From Pseudanabaena sp. M53BS1SP1A06MG (GTDB taxonomy: Bacteria; Cyanobacteriota; Cyanobacteriia; Pseudanabaenales; Pseudanabaenaceae): a DNA stretch of 64,000 nt. Positions 18,216-25,691 of the stretch are shown here, in pieces; positions within the stretch are counted from its first letter, which is position 1, and every line of letters starts with the position of its first letter. Location: contig JADBWH010000007.1 of assembly GCA_020404105.1 (NCBI GenBank), positions 1 through 64,000 on the forward strand, read 5' to 3'. The notes beneath the pieces are model-generated. The model was given only the letters and a program-made list of their open reading frames with translations. It made no database searches and was not told the DNA's origin. Made by a program: the position numbers and the translations under genes.

Positions 18216-18844
18216 GATTCCACCTCCTGAAGCATTCCTTGAATGCGATTGCCAATTGTCCAAAGCTGAAGAAAAATCACAGCACTCAAAAGGATAGTTA
18301 ACCATTGAGTAGGCTCAATTCCCCAACCTAATATCAAACCAATTACACCGAAAACTAATGCGCGATCGCTTTTACCCATGGGCCCTTCGTAGTGGCGTTT
18401 ATAGTCGATCGCATAGCCTAAGACCCCGACCATTTCCGAGACGATCGCTAAAATCACAATCCCGACAATCAGGGGGGCAAAAATGCCTTCAAGTAGAGCA
18501 AAGGGTAAGTAAAGCAAAACATCAGATAAAACATCTCCTAACTCATTGAGGATGCAACCAAATTTAGTAGTCTTTTCATATTCACGGGCAAGCATTCCAT
18601 CAATGGCATTGAGTGCCATACGCACTAGCAACGCGATCGGCAGAAATAATAAAACTGATTGAGTAGTAGGCAAAAAAGGCTTCGCAATTTGCGTACTTTG
18701 CACAAGTGCCAGCCCTGTCACTCCCGATAACCAAATCGCCGAGATCGTCACTTGGTTGGGAGAAATTTGCCAAGTTGCCAATTGTTTTACTAGCGGACGA
18801 AGTTGATTTTGAAATACTGATTTGCACTGATAGATGGAAACCAT
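18206..18844 (-). CDS. CDP-alcohol phosphatidyltransferase family, YnbA-like
   Basis: Membrane protein of 212 residues with about five helices. The CDP-alcohol phosphotransferase signature DxxDGxxARx8GxxxDxxxD is present in altered form: N79-A-I-D82-G83, A86-R87, G96, N100, D104, so the first and third aspartates are asparagine. As I recall it, E. coli YnbA shows the same NA(I/L)DGMLAR and LNE pattern, which supports that subfamily rather than PgsA. The reaction would join a head-group alcohol to CDP-diacylglycerol, but the altered metal site makes this uncertain. It is the first gene of the lipid operon. Confidence 0.8.
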   Translation of the reverse strand: MVSIYQCKSVFQNQLRPLVKQLATWQISPNQVTISAIWLSGVTGLALVQSTQIAKPFLPTTQSVLLFLPIALLVRMALNAIDGMLAREYEKTTKFGCILNELGDVLSDVLLYLPFALLEGIFAPLIVGIVILAIVSEMVGVLGYAIDYKRHYEGPMGKSDRALVFGVIGLILGWGIEPTQWLTILLSAVIFLQLWTIGNRIQGMLQEVESWK

Positions 18845-19050
18845 TAGCTTCTCTAAGAACTCATGGTTTAATCATGCAGCTTATACACATGTAATGAGAA
18901 TGACTTGATCACAGCCTCATGAATCGACTTGAAGATTGATGAAGTGGATCGAAGTAGGGCGAAGTTTTTTAAAAAGCTTGTTATATTGGTAATTAGTTTT
19001 ACCTTGTATCAAAAGCGCAATGTAAAACCATTAGTTAATTGGTTGCCAAT

Positions 19051-20088
19051 ATGTCAGGACTACCAGTACTTCGTCCCGAAGCCCTCGAGCAATGGCTTCC
19101 CCGAACACTCCAAAACTATTATGTAGACTTATTACTGCGACGCATAGGAATGACAAGGCGCAGAGCCGATTGTTTTGTGCGACTAGCGCTCTATCTATTT
19201 TTGAAAGATTGCAAATCTCGCAAGGAACTTCCAAAACCACCAATGACAGAGTTATCCTTTCCACAGGGATGGGTGGAGTGCAGTTGCCTTGAAGCCGCAG
19301 ATGTGTTTTATAGTGATCGAGAGCGTGGTGGCGATCGCGCTGCGGGAATGATGCTGAATAAGTTAGTCGATTTAGGATTAATTCAAAAGCAATTTGATGG
19401 CAACTGCACTCAAGTGAAATTTCATGCAATGCCAGATTTACTGAAAAGTGATGCTAAGCATATCAATATAAGCTTTGCGATCGATGTCTTTGATCCTCGT
19501 AGTGATGCGATTCCGATCGCAAATTTGTTAGCGAATAATTATAACTGGCTCAATCGTAATAACGATGCGGTCACCTATCGCATTGCGAATATTCTGCGGG
19601 ATTGGGCAAGTCAATACACAACAGGCTTAAGGGTATTACGTCGCAGCGATAATCAGAACCCTGTTGGATTTTATGCGTTCTATCCCACCAAACGCGAGTC
19701 AGAAGTTAAATTTTTTGAACCACCTAGTCGAGGGCTGCATCTGAGCCAAGTTGCGGATGTCGATCCATTTCAAATGGCTTTGGCAGGAGATGTAAATTGT
19801 CGATCTCTTTTTGTGAGAAGTTGGGTGATTGATAGTGACTATCGACAAGCAGCCCAAATGGAACTTCTGCTAGATGCTCAGAAAACCATGCAGAAAATGC
19901 AGCAAGATTTTCCGAACCTGTGGGATATGTATACGTTAATTATTCATCCCAGTTATGCAGAACTATGTCTAGCATTGGGATTTCAAAAGACTAATGCCGA
20001 TCCCAAAATGCCTCTCTATTGGATGTATCAAGCAGTTGATCGATTCTTAAAACTTGATATGCAAAACTTAATAAGAAACAAACAGTGA
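19051..20088 (+). CDS. Conserved-looking protein of unknown function
   Basis: Cytoplasmic protein of 345 residues without signal peptide or membrane segments. The N-terminal third is basic and helical and could hold a winged-helix fold (AAGMMLNKLVDLGLIQKQF). The C-terminal half (VGFYAFYPTKRESEVKFF, LFVRSWVIDSDYRQAA, LIIHPSYAELCLALGFQK) is weakly reminiscent of an acyltransferase (GNAT) fold, but no acetyl-CoA loop is clear. The start is taken as ATG 19051; an in-frame TTG lies 12 bp earlier. A long hairpin follows the gene. It is probably a lineage-specific protein and I assign no function. Confidence 0.6.
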   Translation: MSGLPVLRPEALEQWLPRTLQNYYVDLLLRRIGMTRRRADCFVRLALYLFLKDCKSRKELPKPPMTELSFPQGWVECSCLEAADVFYSDRERGGDRAAGMMLNKLVDLGLIQKQFDGNCTQVKFHAMPDLLKSDAKHINISFAIDVFDPRSDAIPIANLLANNYNWLNRNNDAVTYRIANILRDWASQYTTGLRVLRRSDNQNPVGFYAFYPTKRESEVKFFEPPSRGLHLSQVADVDPFQMALAGDVNCRSLFVRSWVIDSDYRQAAQMELLLDAQKTMQKMQQDFPNLWDMYTLIIHPSYAELCLALGFQKTNADPKMPLYWMYQAVDRFLKLDMQNLIRNKQ

Positions 20089-20144
20089 AATTAAAAAGCT
20101 ATGTTGAGGCTCGGCTCTTTAATTTCCTAAAGTTTCTAAACCCT

Positions 20145-20191
20145 AAGAAATTTGGGAAATGCTTACAAAGTAAGCATTTCCCAAATTTCTT
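20145..20191. terminator. Perfect 21-bp hairpin after the unknown gene
   Basis: Arms AAGAAATTTGGGAAATGCTTA and its complement enclose the loop CAAAG, 57 bp past the stop. It probably ends the upstream transcript and may also shield the crtH leader. Confidence 0.6.
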
Positions 20192-20251
20192 GTGGTTTTA
20201 GATCAGCACGAAGCGCTGTATAGTAGTTAGAGATTTTGATTAAGAAATGTA

Positions 20252-21766
20252 ATGACGCAAACACTCAATGCGGATGTAATTGTAATTGGCTCAGGGATTG
20301 GTGGATTAGTCACCGCGACCCAATTGGCGGCGAAGGGGGCAAGTGTAATTGTCCTAGAACGCTACTTGATTGCAGGGGGTAGTGGTGGTTACTTTGAGCG
20401 CAATGGCTACCGTTTTGATGTGGGTGCATCGATGATATTTGGCTTTGGCGATCGCGGTACGACCAATCTCCTCACCCGTGCGCTAGCGGCGGTAAATATG
20501 AAAATGGAAACGATTCCCGATCCCGTGCAGATCCATTACCACTTGCCAAATAATCTCGAAATCGAAGTGCATCGTGATTATGAGCAATTTATTAAAGAAT
20601 TAGGCGATCGCTTTCCCCATGAGCGTGAGGGGATTCGTAAGTTTTACGATGAATGTTGGAAGATTTTTAATTGCTTAAATGCGATCGAGTTGCTGTCCCT
20701 TGAGGAATGGCGCTACTTGATGCGGGTATTTTTCCAGAATCCTCTTGCTTGCTTAGGCTTAGCTGCTTATTTGCCCCAAAATGCAGGAGATATCGCCAAG
20801 AAATATATTCGCGATCCTGAGTTGTTGCAATTCATTGATATGGAATGCTATTGCTGGTCAGTGGTTCCTGCTGATCGCACTCCTGCGATTAATGCAGGGA
20901 TGGTCTTTAGCGATCGCCATTATGGGGGAATTAACTATCCCGTCGGTGGCGTGGGTAAGATTGCTGAAAAATTAGCGGAAGGTTTGGACAAAGCGGGTGG
21001 TGAAATTCGCTATGGAGCAAGAGTGACCCAGATTATTCCCAAAGCTAAATCGGGTAAAGGGGCGATCGGTGTAAAGCTGGCGAGTGGTGAAACTCTCTAT
21101 GCGAAGAAGGTTGTTTCTAATGCCACACGTTGGGATACCTTTGGGAACTTGCTCAAGGATGAACCTTTGCCAAGTGGTGAGAAAGGATGGCAATCGCGCT
21201 ATCAAAAATCTCCTAGTTTCTTGAGCTTGCATCTTGGTGTTGAAGCTTCCGCTATTCCCGATGATGCAGCTTGTCACCATATCTTGCTGGAAGATTGGAA
21301 CGATATGCAGAAAGAACAAGGCACTATTTTTGTGTCGATTCCCACATTACTCGATCGCTCCCTTGCCCCTGAAGGTCATCACATTGTGCATACCTTTACA
21401 CCTAGCTGGATGATTGAATGGGAAGGTTTATCACCTTCAGAATATGAAGCGAAGAAAAATGAGGCAGCGAGAAAATTATGCGATCGCCTGTTAGCGATTT
21501 TCCCCAAATTAGAAGATTGCCTCGACTATCAAGAAGTGGGCACACCTCGCAGTCATCGTCGCTTCCTCGGTCGTGCCGATGGAACCTATGGACCAATTCC
21601 TATAGGTAAACCTTTAGGACTATTGGGAATGCCTTTTAATCGGACTTCAATTCCTGATTTATATTGTGTGGGTGATAGCACTTTCCCTGGACAAGGTTTA
21701 AATGCAGTAGCATTTTCGGGCTTTGCCTGTGGACATTTGGTGGCATCATCTTTAGGACTTGTATAG
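20252..21766 (+). CDS. crtH: Prolycopene (carotenoid) isomerase
   Basis: FAD-dependent isomerase of 504 residues that turns 7,9,7',9'-tetra-cis-lycopene into all-trans lycopene, the last step of the cyanobacterial/plant poly-cis route. The N-terminal dinucleotide fold [19 protein letters not shown] is followed by [23 protein letters not shown], and the C-terminal FAD region [22 protein letters not shown] closes the protein, all typical of CrtH/CRTISO. The window also carries crtP and crtB but not crtQ, so carotenoid genes are dispersed. A hairpin begins on the stop codon. Confidence 0.93.
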   Translation: MTQTLNADVIVIGSGIGGLVTATQLAAKGASVIVLERYLIAGGSGGYFERNGYRFDVGASMIFGFGDRGTTNLLTRALAAVNMKMETIPDPVQIHYHLPNNLEIEVHRDYEQFIKELGDRFPHEREGIRKFYDECWKIFNCLNAIELLSLEEWRYLMRVFFQNPLACLGLAAYLPQNAGDIAKKYIRDPELLQFIDMECYCWSVVPADRTPAINAGMVFSDRHYGGINYPVGGVGKIAEKLAEGLDKAGGEIRYGARVTQIIPKAKSGKGAIGVKLASGETLYAKKVVSNATRWDTFGNLLKDEPLPSGEKGWQSRYQKSPSFLSLHLGVEASAIPDDAACHHILLEDWNDMQKEQGTIFVSIPTLLDRSLAPEGHHIVHTFTPSWMIEWEGLSPSEYEAKKNEAARKLCDRLLAIFPKLEDCLDYQEVGTPRSHRRFLGRADGTYGPIPIGKPLGLLGMPFNRTSIPDLYCVGDSTFPGQGLNAVAFSGFACGHLVASSLGLV

Positions 21767-21801
21767 ATTATTTTCCCCACCGAAGGTGGGGAAAATAATC
21801 T
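21765..21801. terminator. Hairpin at the crtH stop
   Basis: Arms AGATTATTTTCCCCAC and complement with loop CGAAG; it starts on the last two bases of the crtH stop codon. It is probably the 3' end of the crtH mRNA. Confidence 0.6.
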
Positions 21802-21957
21802 AGCGTTACCTATCTTTGTACTCGTGGGTAATCGCATGAGGAAAAACTGGAAAATTTGATGGAACTGCAATTTTTATGGACAGGTGGGTATAGTTAGGAC
21901 TTAATGGGTTGTATCTTCGTGCTATTACCCGTTCATTAAAATTCCGCAAAAATATCC

Positions 21958-21993
21958 AAATACTCTTTCACTAGACCGAAAGGGTATTTTTTT
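21958..21993 (+). terminator. Intrinsic terminator with T-tract
   Basis: Stem AAATACTCTTTC with GAAAGGGTATTT (one wobble pair), an eight-base loop and a following run of seven T. This has the classical rho-independent form in the crtH direction, about 190 bp past the gene. Confidence 0.6.
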
Positions 21994-22003
21994 ATCTTCT
22001 AAG

Positions 22004-22032
22004 AAGAGAATGATGCTTCGCATCATTCTCTT
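22004..22032. other. Perfect 13-bp hairpin with TTC loop
   Basis: Arms AAGAGAATGATGC and complement around TTC (GAA on the other strand). It is a member of the triloop hairpin class, placed between the convergent crtH and GNAT genes and seven bases before a second such hairpin. Confidence 0.75.
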
Positions 22033-22038
22033 GACATT

Positions 22039-22081
22039 AAAAGGATAAATGGTGGCGCAAAGCGCCACCATTTATCCTTTT
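22039..22081. terminator. Perfect 20-bp hairpin with AAA loop
   Basis: Arms AAAAGGATAAATGGTGGCGC and complement around AAA. It lies 20 bp beyond the stop of the GNAT gene on the minus strand and is probably that gene's transcript end; the stem sequence is unrelated to its neighbour at 22004. Confidence 0.65.
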
Positions 22082-22101
22082 GGGATTCCATATTTACTTT
22101 T

Positions 22102-22554
22102 TTAAGTAAGGTGTTTAATCATTAAATGACGCTTCTCTCGGTGAAAGCCTAACTTGGTATAGAGCGCTTCGGCAGGACTATTCCAATGATCGACAACTAG
22201 AGATAGCGATCGCATATTCTGGCTTTTTAAATAATCCTCAATCAATACAAATACCCTTTTGCCAATGCCTTTACCACGATAGTCTTCACGGATATATAGT
22301 TCGTCAACAAGTCCACAGCGACCATGATATTCCATACTAAAAAAGAAAGTTAGAGCTACATAACCAATTGGGCGATCGCGATCGCAAATTAGCCAAATCA
22401 ATCCAAACTTCTCATCACTGAGTAAAGCCATAAAAGCTTTAACAACATTGTCATCAAAAGCTATTTGATCAAATTGATAGAACTCCTGTACTAATTCCAT
22501 CAAGGGATCGACATCAATAAATTGGGCTAACCGAAAATTAATATCGCTACTCAT
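22102..22554 (-). CDS. GNAT-family N-acetyltransferase
   Basis: Protein of 150 residues with the GNAT fold: acetyl-CoA-binding motif A is LYIREDYRGKGIGKRVFVLI, preceded by PIGYVALTFFF and followed by SLVVDHWNSPAEALYTKLGF. It should acetylate an amine on a small molecule or protein N terminus; the substrate is unknown. Its ATG directly follows the stop of a short open stretch (TAAATG), which hints at a lost or tiny upstream gene at 22555-22677. Confidence 0.88.
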   Translation of the reverse strand: MSSDINFRLAQFIDVDPLMELVQEFYQFDQIAFDDNVVKAFMALLSDEKFGLIWLICDRDRPIGYVALTFFFSMEYHGRCGLVDELYIREDYRGKGIGKRVFVLIEDYLKSQNMRSLSLVVDHWNSPAEALYTKLGFHREKRHLMIKHLT

Positions 22555-22773
22555 TTACACATTGACCTTGTTACTCAGGTTGAGTTCGTCAACCGACATG
22601 CCCCGCAGTACCCAATTATAAATCGGTGTCTTGATTGTGGATAGTTTATGGTATCGACAACATAAGAATAGTTGATGCTAGAACTTAGCGATGCTGTCGA
22701 ATGAATTCATTATTTACAATGCTTTTAGTTTAGGTCATAGATTAGGGTTTTAGTTCAGGAATTTATGGATTTT

Positions 22774-23523
22774 TTAGCAAAATAATAATTCTTCAGAATG
22801 ATCGTCGTGAGTGCTTTGTGCGATCGCGCCGCCATAGGCACTTTGAATATTAGCTGGAGTTAGTACCTGTCGAGGTGTACCACTGGCGACTAAATGACAA
22901 TTCAGCAATAACAACTGATCGTAGCGATCAAGGGTACTGCCCCATTCATGACAGCTAATTAGTAAGGTTTTGCCCTCTTGTCTTAATTCGTTGTATATAC
23001 GCCACATTAGCGCCTCAGTCTTTTTATCAACGGCAGTCAAAGGCTCATCCAATAACAAAATATCTGCCTGTTGTGCCAAAGCTCGCGCCAAAAATACCCT
23101 TTGCTGCTGTCCACCTGAAAGATTTTTAATCGGGCGATCGCGTAAATCATAAAGCTCAACTCTCTCTAAGGCTTGCTTAACAATTTCCTGCGACTGATGG
23201 CTTGTCCGACCAAACCAACCACTGTGCATTGTCCGTGACATCATCACCACATTCCACACGGTCACAGGATAGTCCCAATCAATTTGCGAGCGCTGTGGTA
23301 GATAGGCAACTTTGTGACGTTGCTGTTTGAGAGGATGTTCGTGATAAAAAACCTGACCGCTTTGAGCAGGAATTAATTCCAGCATTGCTTTAAGTAATGT
23401 GCTTTTACCTGCACCATTAGCCCCGATCAATCCCACTAATGACCCAGAACTAAGGCTAAAGGAAACATTCGATAGTGCGGTCACTTCGCGATATTTCACA
23501 GATAGGTTGTACACTTCAAGCAT
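22774..23523 (-). CDS. Zinc/manganese-type ABC transporter ATP-binding protein
   Basis: Cytoplasmic ATPase subunit of 249 residues of the cluster-9 metal importers (ZnuC/MntA/SitB type). Walker A is GANGAGKST, the Q-loop segment YLPQRSQIDWDYPVTVWNVV is typical of this cluster, the signature is NLSGGQQQR and Walker B is ILLLDEPLTAVDKK. The start is ATG 23523, where the family begins (MLEVYNLSVKYREV); a longer reading would run into a hairpin and a miniature repeat. No permease or binding-protein gene is adjacent, which is odd. A Zur/Fur-like box lies 18 bp before the start. Zinc versus manganese cannot be decided here. Confidence 0.87.
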   Translation of the reverse strand: MLEVYNLSVKYREVTALSNVSFSLSSGSLVGLIGANGAGKSTLLKAMLELIPAQSGQVFYHEHPLKQQRHKVAYLPQRSQIDWDYPVTVWNVVMMSRTMHSGWFGRTSHQSQEIVKQALERVELYDLRDRPIKNLSGGQQQRVFLARALAQQADILLLDEPLTAVDKKTEALMWRIYNELRQEGKTLLISCHEWGSTLDRYDQLLLLNCHLVASGTPRQVLTPANIQSAYGGAIAQSTHDDHSEELLFC

Positions 23524-23540
23524 AGATTGCTCAAAAAAAA

Positions 23541-23555
23541 TGATAATCGTTTTCA
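23541..23555 (-). promoter_or_regulatory. Zur/Fur-like operator
   Basis: TGATAATCGTTTTCA is a 7-1-7 near-palindrome that matches the Fur-family core TGATAATNATTATCA at all but two positions. It sits 18 bp before the metal-ABC start codon, where a bound repressor would block transcription. The reading is motif-based only. Confidence 0.5.
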
Positions 23556-23578
23556 GAATTATAGCAATAAAAAACCAT

Positions 23579-23609
23579 AAAAAAAGTGGTGCATTGCACC
23601 ACTTTTTTT
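23579..23609 (-). terminator. A/T-flanked hairpin with ATT loop
   Basis: A-tract, stem GTGGTGC-ATT-GCACCAC and T-tract: a bidirectional intrinsic terminator between the HLIP gene and the metal ABC gene. Confidence 0.75.
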
Positions 23610-23639
23610 GTGGGGTAGTCATATAACTAAAAATTACTT

Positions 23640-23744
23640 TATAGCGGTTTTCAAATGAGTACACACTCATTTGAAAACAAAAAATCAGTCCCATTAAGAG
23701 TTTTGAGTTTTCATTTTGCCGTAGGCAAAATGAAAACCGCTATA
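23640..23744. repeat. Miniature inverted-repeat element, family A copy 1
   Basis: A 105-bp element beginning TATAGCGGTTTTCAAATGAG and ending with the complement of TATAGCGGTTTTCATTTTGC. The left half folds around ACAC, the right half around GTA, and a 30-base spacer separates them. Full-length copies lie at 33175 and (inverted) 49436, and a 47-bp internal deletion at 43097. Confidence 0.9.
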
Positions 23745-23765
23745 CAGCACTACCTTTAGTGTTTT

Positions 23766-24080
23766 TTAAGGGTTTCTAGTTGCTTTAACTGTGTAGTATC
23801 CGAGCAAGGTAGCAATGGTGAAGCCTACAAAAAATAGGGCAAATAAAACGCTTATGCCACCTGTAATGCCAACTTGGGCGAGAATACCTTTGCCTGTAAT
23901 CACTTCATTCGCAAAACCAGCGACTAAGCCGATCATTGCCATGCGTCCGTTCCAAGTTTCAGCAAAGTTACTGAAACCAAATACGCCTGCCCCTGTAGGA
24001 TTTACATTAAGACCGACTGGGGTAACTGCTTCGGAAGTTTTGTTATCGCTAATTGAGGTCTTGGTTGGTGTAGATACCAT
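23766..24080 (-). CDS. High light-inducible / LHC-like chlorophyll-binding protein
   Basis: Thylakoid protein of 104 residues. The Lhc motif appears as AETWNGRMAMIGLVAGF, with the Glu, Asn/His-position and Arg ligands that hold chlorophyll and pair helices; a second hydrophobic helix (about 78-98) follows. HLIPs protect the photosystems and chlorophyll synthesis from excess light. AGGAAGG precedes the ATG. An HLR1-like element 69 bp upstream implies RpaB control. The gene diverges from a GUN4-domain kinase with only 101 bp between. At 104 residues it is longer than single-helix HLIPs of about 70. Confidence 0.87.
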   Translation of the reverse strand: MVSTPTKTSISDNKTSEAVTPVGLNVNPTGAGVFGFSNFAETWNGRMAMIGLVAGFANEVITGKGILAQVGITGGISVLFALFFVGFTIATLLGYYTVKATRNP

Positions 24081-24148
24081 GATGAGTTGCCTTCCTACAG
24101 AAGTTTAATAAGTGATAACTTGATATTTATTAATAAAATTTTACATTT

Positions 24149-24166
24149 CCTGTAAACAAATGTAAA
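24149..24166 (-). promoter_or_regulatory. HLR1-like element (RpaB site)
   Basis: On the minus strand TTTACATTTGTTTACAGG fits the HLR1 consensus, two TTACA-type octamers spaced by two bases, at all but the last two positions. It lies 69 bp before the HLIP start and 16 bp before the divergent kinase start, so a regulator bound here could touch both genes. RpaB control of hli genes is known in cyanobacteria; binding here is inferred. Confidence 0.6.
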
Positions 24167-24181
24167 TCTACCGTCGGAAAT

Positions 24182-25681
24182 ATGCCCTACTGCCTCAACC
24201 CTAGCTGTCAGAAGCCAAATAATCCTGAAGGATGCAGATTTTGCATGAATTGCGGTAAAAATTTGCAACTTAGGGGTTTATATGAGGCGATCGCTTTAAT
24301 TGGGCAGGGCGGAATGGGACGAACTTTTCGAGCAGTTGATTACGGGCGATTGGGGCAACCCTGCGCGATCAAGCAATTCTTGCCGCAATTTCGAGAGCCA
24401 CAATTAATGGAAAAAGCGATCGCCTTATTTGAAAGTGAAGCATCTCAGCTCAAAGCTCTCGGTTCGCATCCGCAGATCCCCGAATTAATCGCCTATTTTG
24501 AAGAAGAAGGATATCTCTATTTAGTCCAAGAACTGATCGAAGGCGAAAATCTCTATAACGAGTTGCAGAGCCAAGGCATCTTTAGCGAAACCAAGATTTA
24601 TCAACTCCTAGAAAATATTCTCCCTGTTCTCCAATTCATCCATGATCGCCAAGTCATCCATCGCGATATCAAGCCAGACAATATTGTCAGGAAAAAGAAA
24701 AAAGAAAAAAAGAAAAAAAGAAAAATCCAATCCCTAATCCCCAATCCCCAATCCCCAATCCCCAATCTCGTCTTAGTTGATTTTGGTGCAGCCAAAGCTT
24801 TTACTACCGATACCGCAAATCGCACAGGAACTTTAATCGGGAGTGCAGAATATGTGGCTCCTGAGCAAGCTAAAGGAAAGGCTGTCCCTCAAAGTGATCT
24901 CTATAGTTTGGGAGTAACTTGTATTCATTTATTAACGGGGATTTCACCTTTTGATTTGTATGACGATGTTAGCGATCGCTGGATTTGGCGCGAGAAGTTG
25001 CAAACTCCGATTTCTAGTCATTTGGCAAATATTCTTGATCGCCTCTTAGCTAGAGCAATTGCCAATCGTTATCGTTCTGCGAATGAAGTATTGCAAGATT
25101 TACGATCTTTAAATCTATCTTTAGTTAGTGAGATCGCTCCTCGTTCTAGTTCCTATATTCAAAGTTATTCTCAAGCTTATATCCAAATTAAACAACTGCA
25201 AGAATTACTTAGTTTAGGTCAATGGCAAGAAGGAGATCGCCTTACAAATAAAATCATTTTGGAACTTGCGAATAAACATAAAATTGCTGAGATTACTGCC
25301 GATGATATCGATAATATTACCTGTGATGTTTGGATAGCGATCGATCAAGCATGGATAGAGTTTAGTAATCAGCACTTTGGCTGGAGCACTCAGAAGCAAA
25401 TTTGGAAGCGTCTCGGTGGCAGGCTGACTTATGAAGAATCTACCTATTGGGAATTTGCAAATATCTATGAGAAGTTTAGCGATCGCGTTGGATGGCGCAG
25501 ACCCCGATGGCTCAATCTTAGCTTTTCGCCAAAGGTCTGGCGCAAATATGAAAATCTAATCTTTGCGATCACGGCTCCACTTGGACATTTACCGAGTCTG
25601 TTTTTTTGGGAAGGGTTTAATTTAGTGGATATAGTGCTTTATCGACTAGAAATATGCCGTCAAAATAGAGACAATTCATGA
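24182..25681 (+). CDS. Serine/threonine protein kinase with zinc ribbon and GUN4 domain
   Basis: Protein of 499 residues. A cysteine cluster (C4, C9, C18, C21, C24) forms a short zinc ribbon. The kinase domain has the glycine loop GQGGMGRTF, lysine in AIKQF, catalytic HRDIKPDN (about 160) and DFGAAK (about 200). Residues about 335-470 match GUN4, a porphyrin-binding domain that stimulates Mg-chelatase (DVWIAIDQAWIEFSNQHFGW). Kinase-GUN4 fusions are known in cyanobacteria and may couple tetrapyrrole status to phosphorylation. Unusual is a ~25-residue insert of lysines and SLIPNPQSPIPN between HRDIKPDN and DFG. It diverges from an HLIP gene. Confidence 0.88.
   Translation: MPYCLNPSCQKPNNPEGCRFCMNCGKNLQLRGLYEAIALIGQGGMGRTFRAVDYGRLGQPCAIKQFLPQFREPQLMEKAIALFESEASQLKALGSHPQIPELIAYFEEEGYLYLVQELIEGENLYNELQSQGIFSETKIYQLLENILPVLQFIHDRQVIHRDIKPDNIVRKKKKEKKKKRKIQSLIPNPQSPIPNLVLVDFGAAKAFTTDTANRTGTLIGSAEYVAPEQAKGKAVPQSDLYSLGVTCIHLLTGISPFDLYDDVSDRWIWREKLQTPISSHLANILDRLLARAIANRYRSANEVLQDLRSLNLSLVSEIAPRSSSYIQSYSQAYIQIKQLQELLSLGQWQEGDRLTNKIILELANKHKIAEITADDIDNITCDVWIAIDQAWIEFSNQHFGWSTQKQIWKRLGGRLTYEESTYWEFANIYEKFSDRVGWRRPRWLNLSFSPKVWRKYENLIFAITAPLGHLPSLFFWEGFNLVDIVLYRLEICRQNRDNS
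24690..24767. repeat. Poly-purine and AATCCCC tandem repeat inside the kinase gene
   Basis: An A/G-only run is followed by about five units of the heptamer AATCCCC, the form of cyanobacterial short tandemly repeated repeats (STRR). It stays in frame and codes for the lysine-rich, NPQSPIPN-type insert in the catalytic segment. Copy number could vary by replication slippage. Confidence 0.8.
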
Positions 25682-25691
25682 ATTAACCCTG

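Noticed and set aside
17262-18305. Longer reading of the CdsA-like protein from 18305
   Set aside because: GGAGGTGG stands before the ATG at 18213-18215 and the family homology begins there; the longer form only reads through the coupled upstream gene.
20252-21766. Reading crtH as a bacterial CrtI phytoene desaturase
   Set aside because: The fold is shared, but the segments and the presence of crtP and crtB of the poly-cis route fit the isomerase CrtH.
22774-23694. Longer reading of the metal ABC ATPase starting at 23694
   Set aside because: The extra N-terminal 57 residues are translated from a family A element and a terminator hairpin; the family sequence starts at the ATG at 23523, and a Zur/Fur-like box lies upstream of it.
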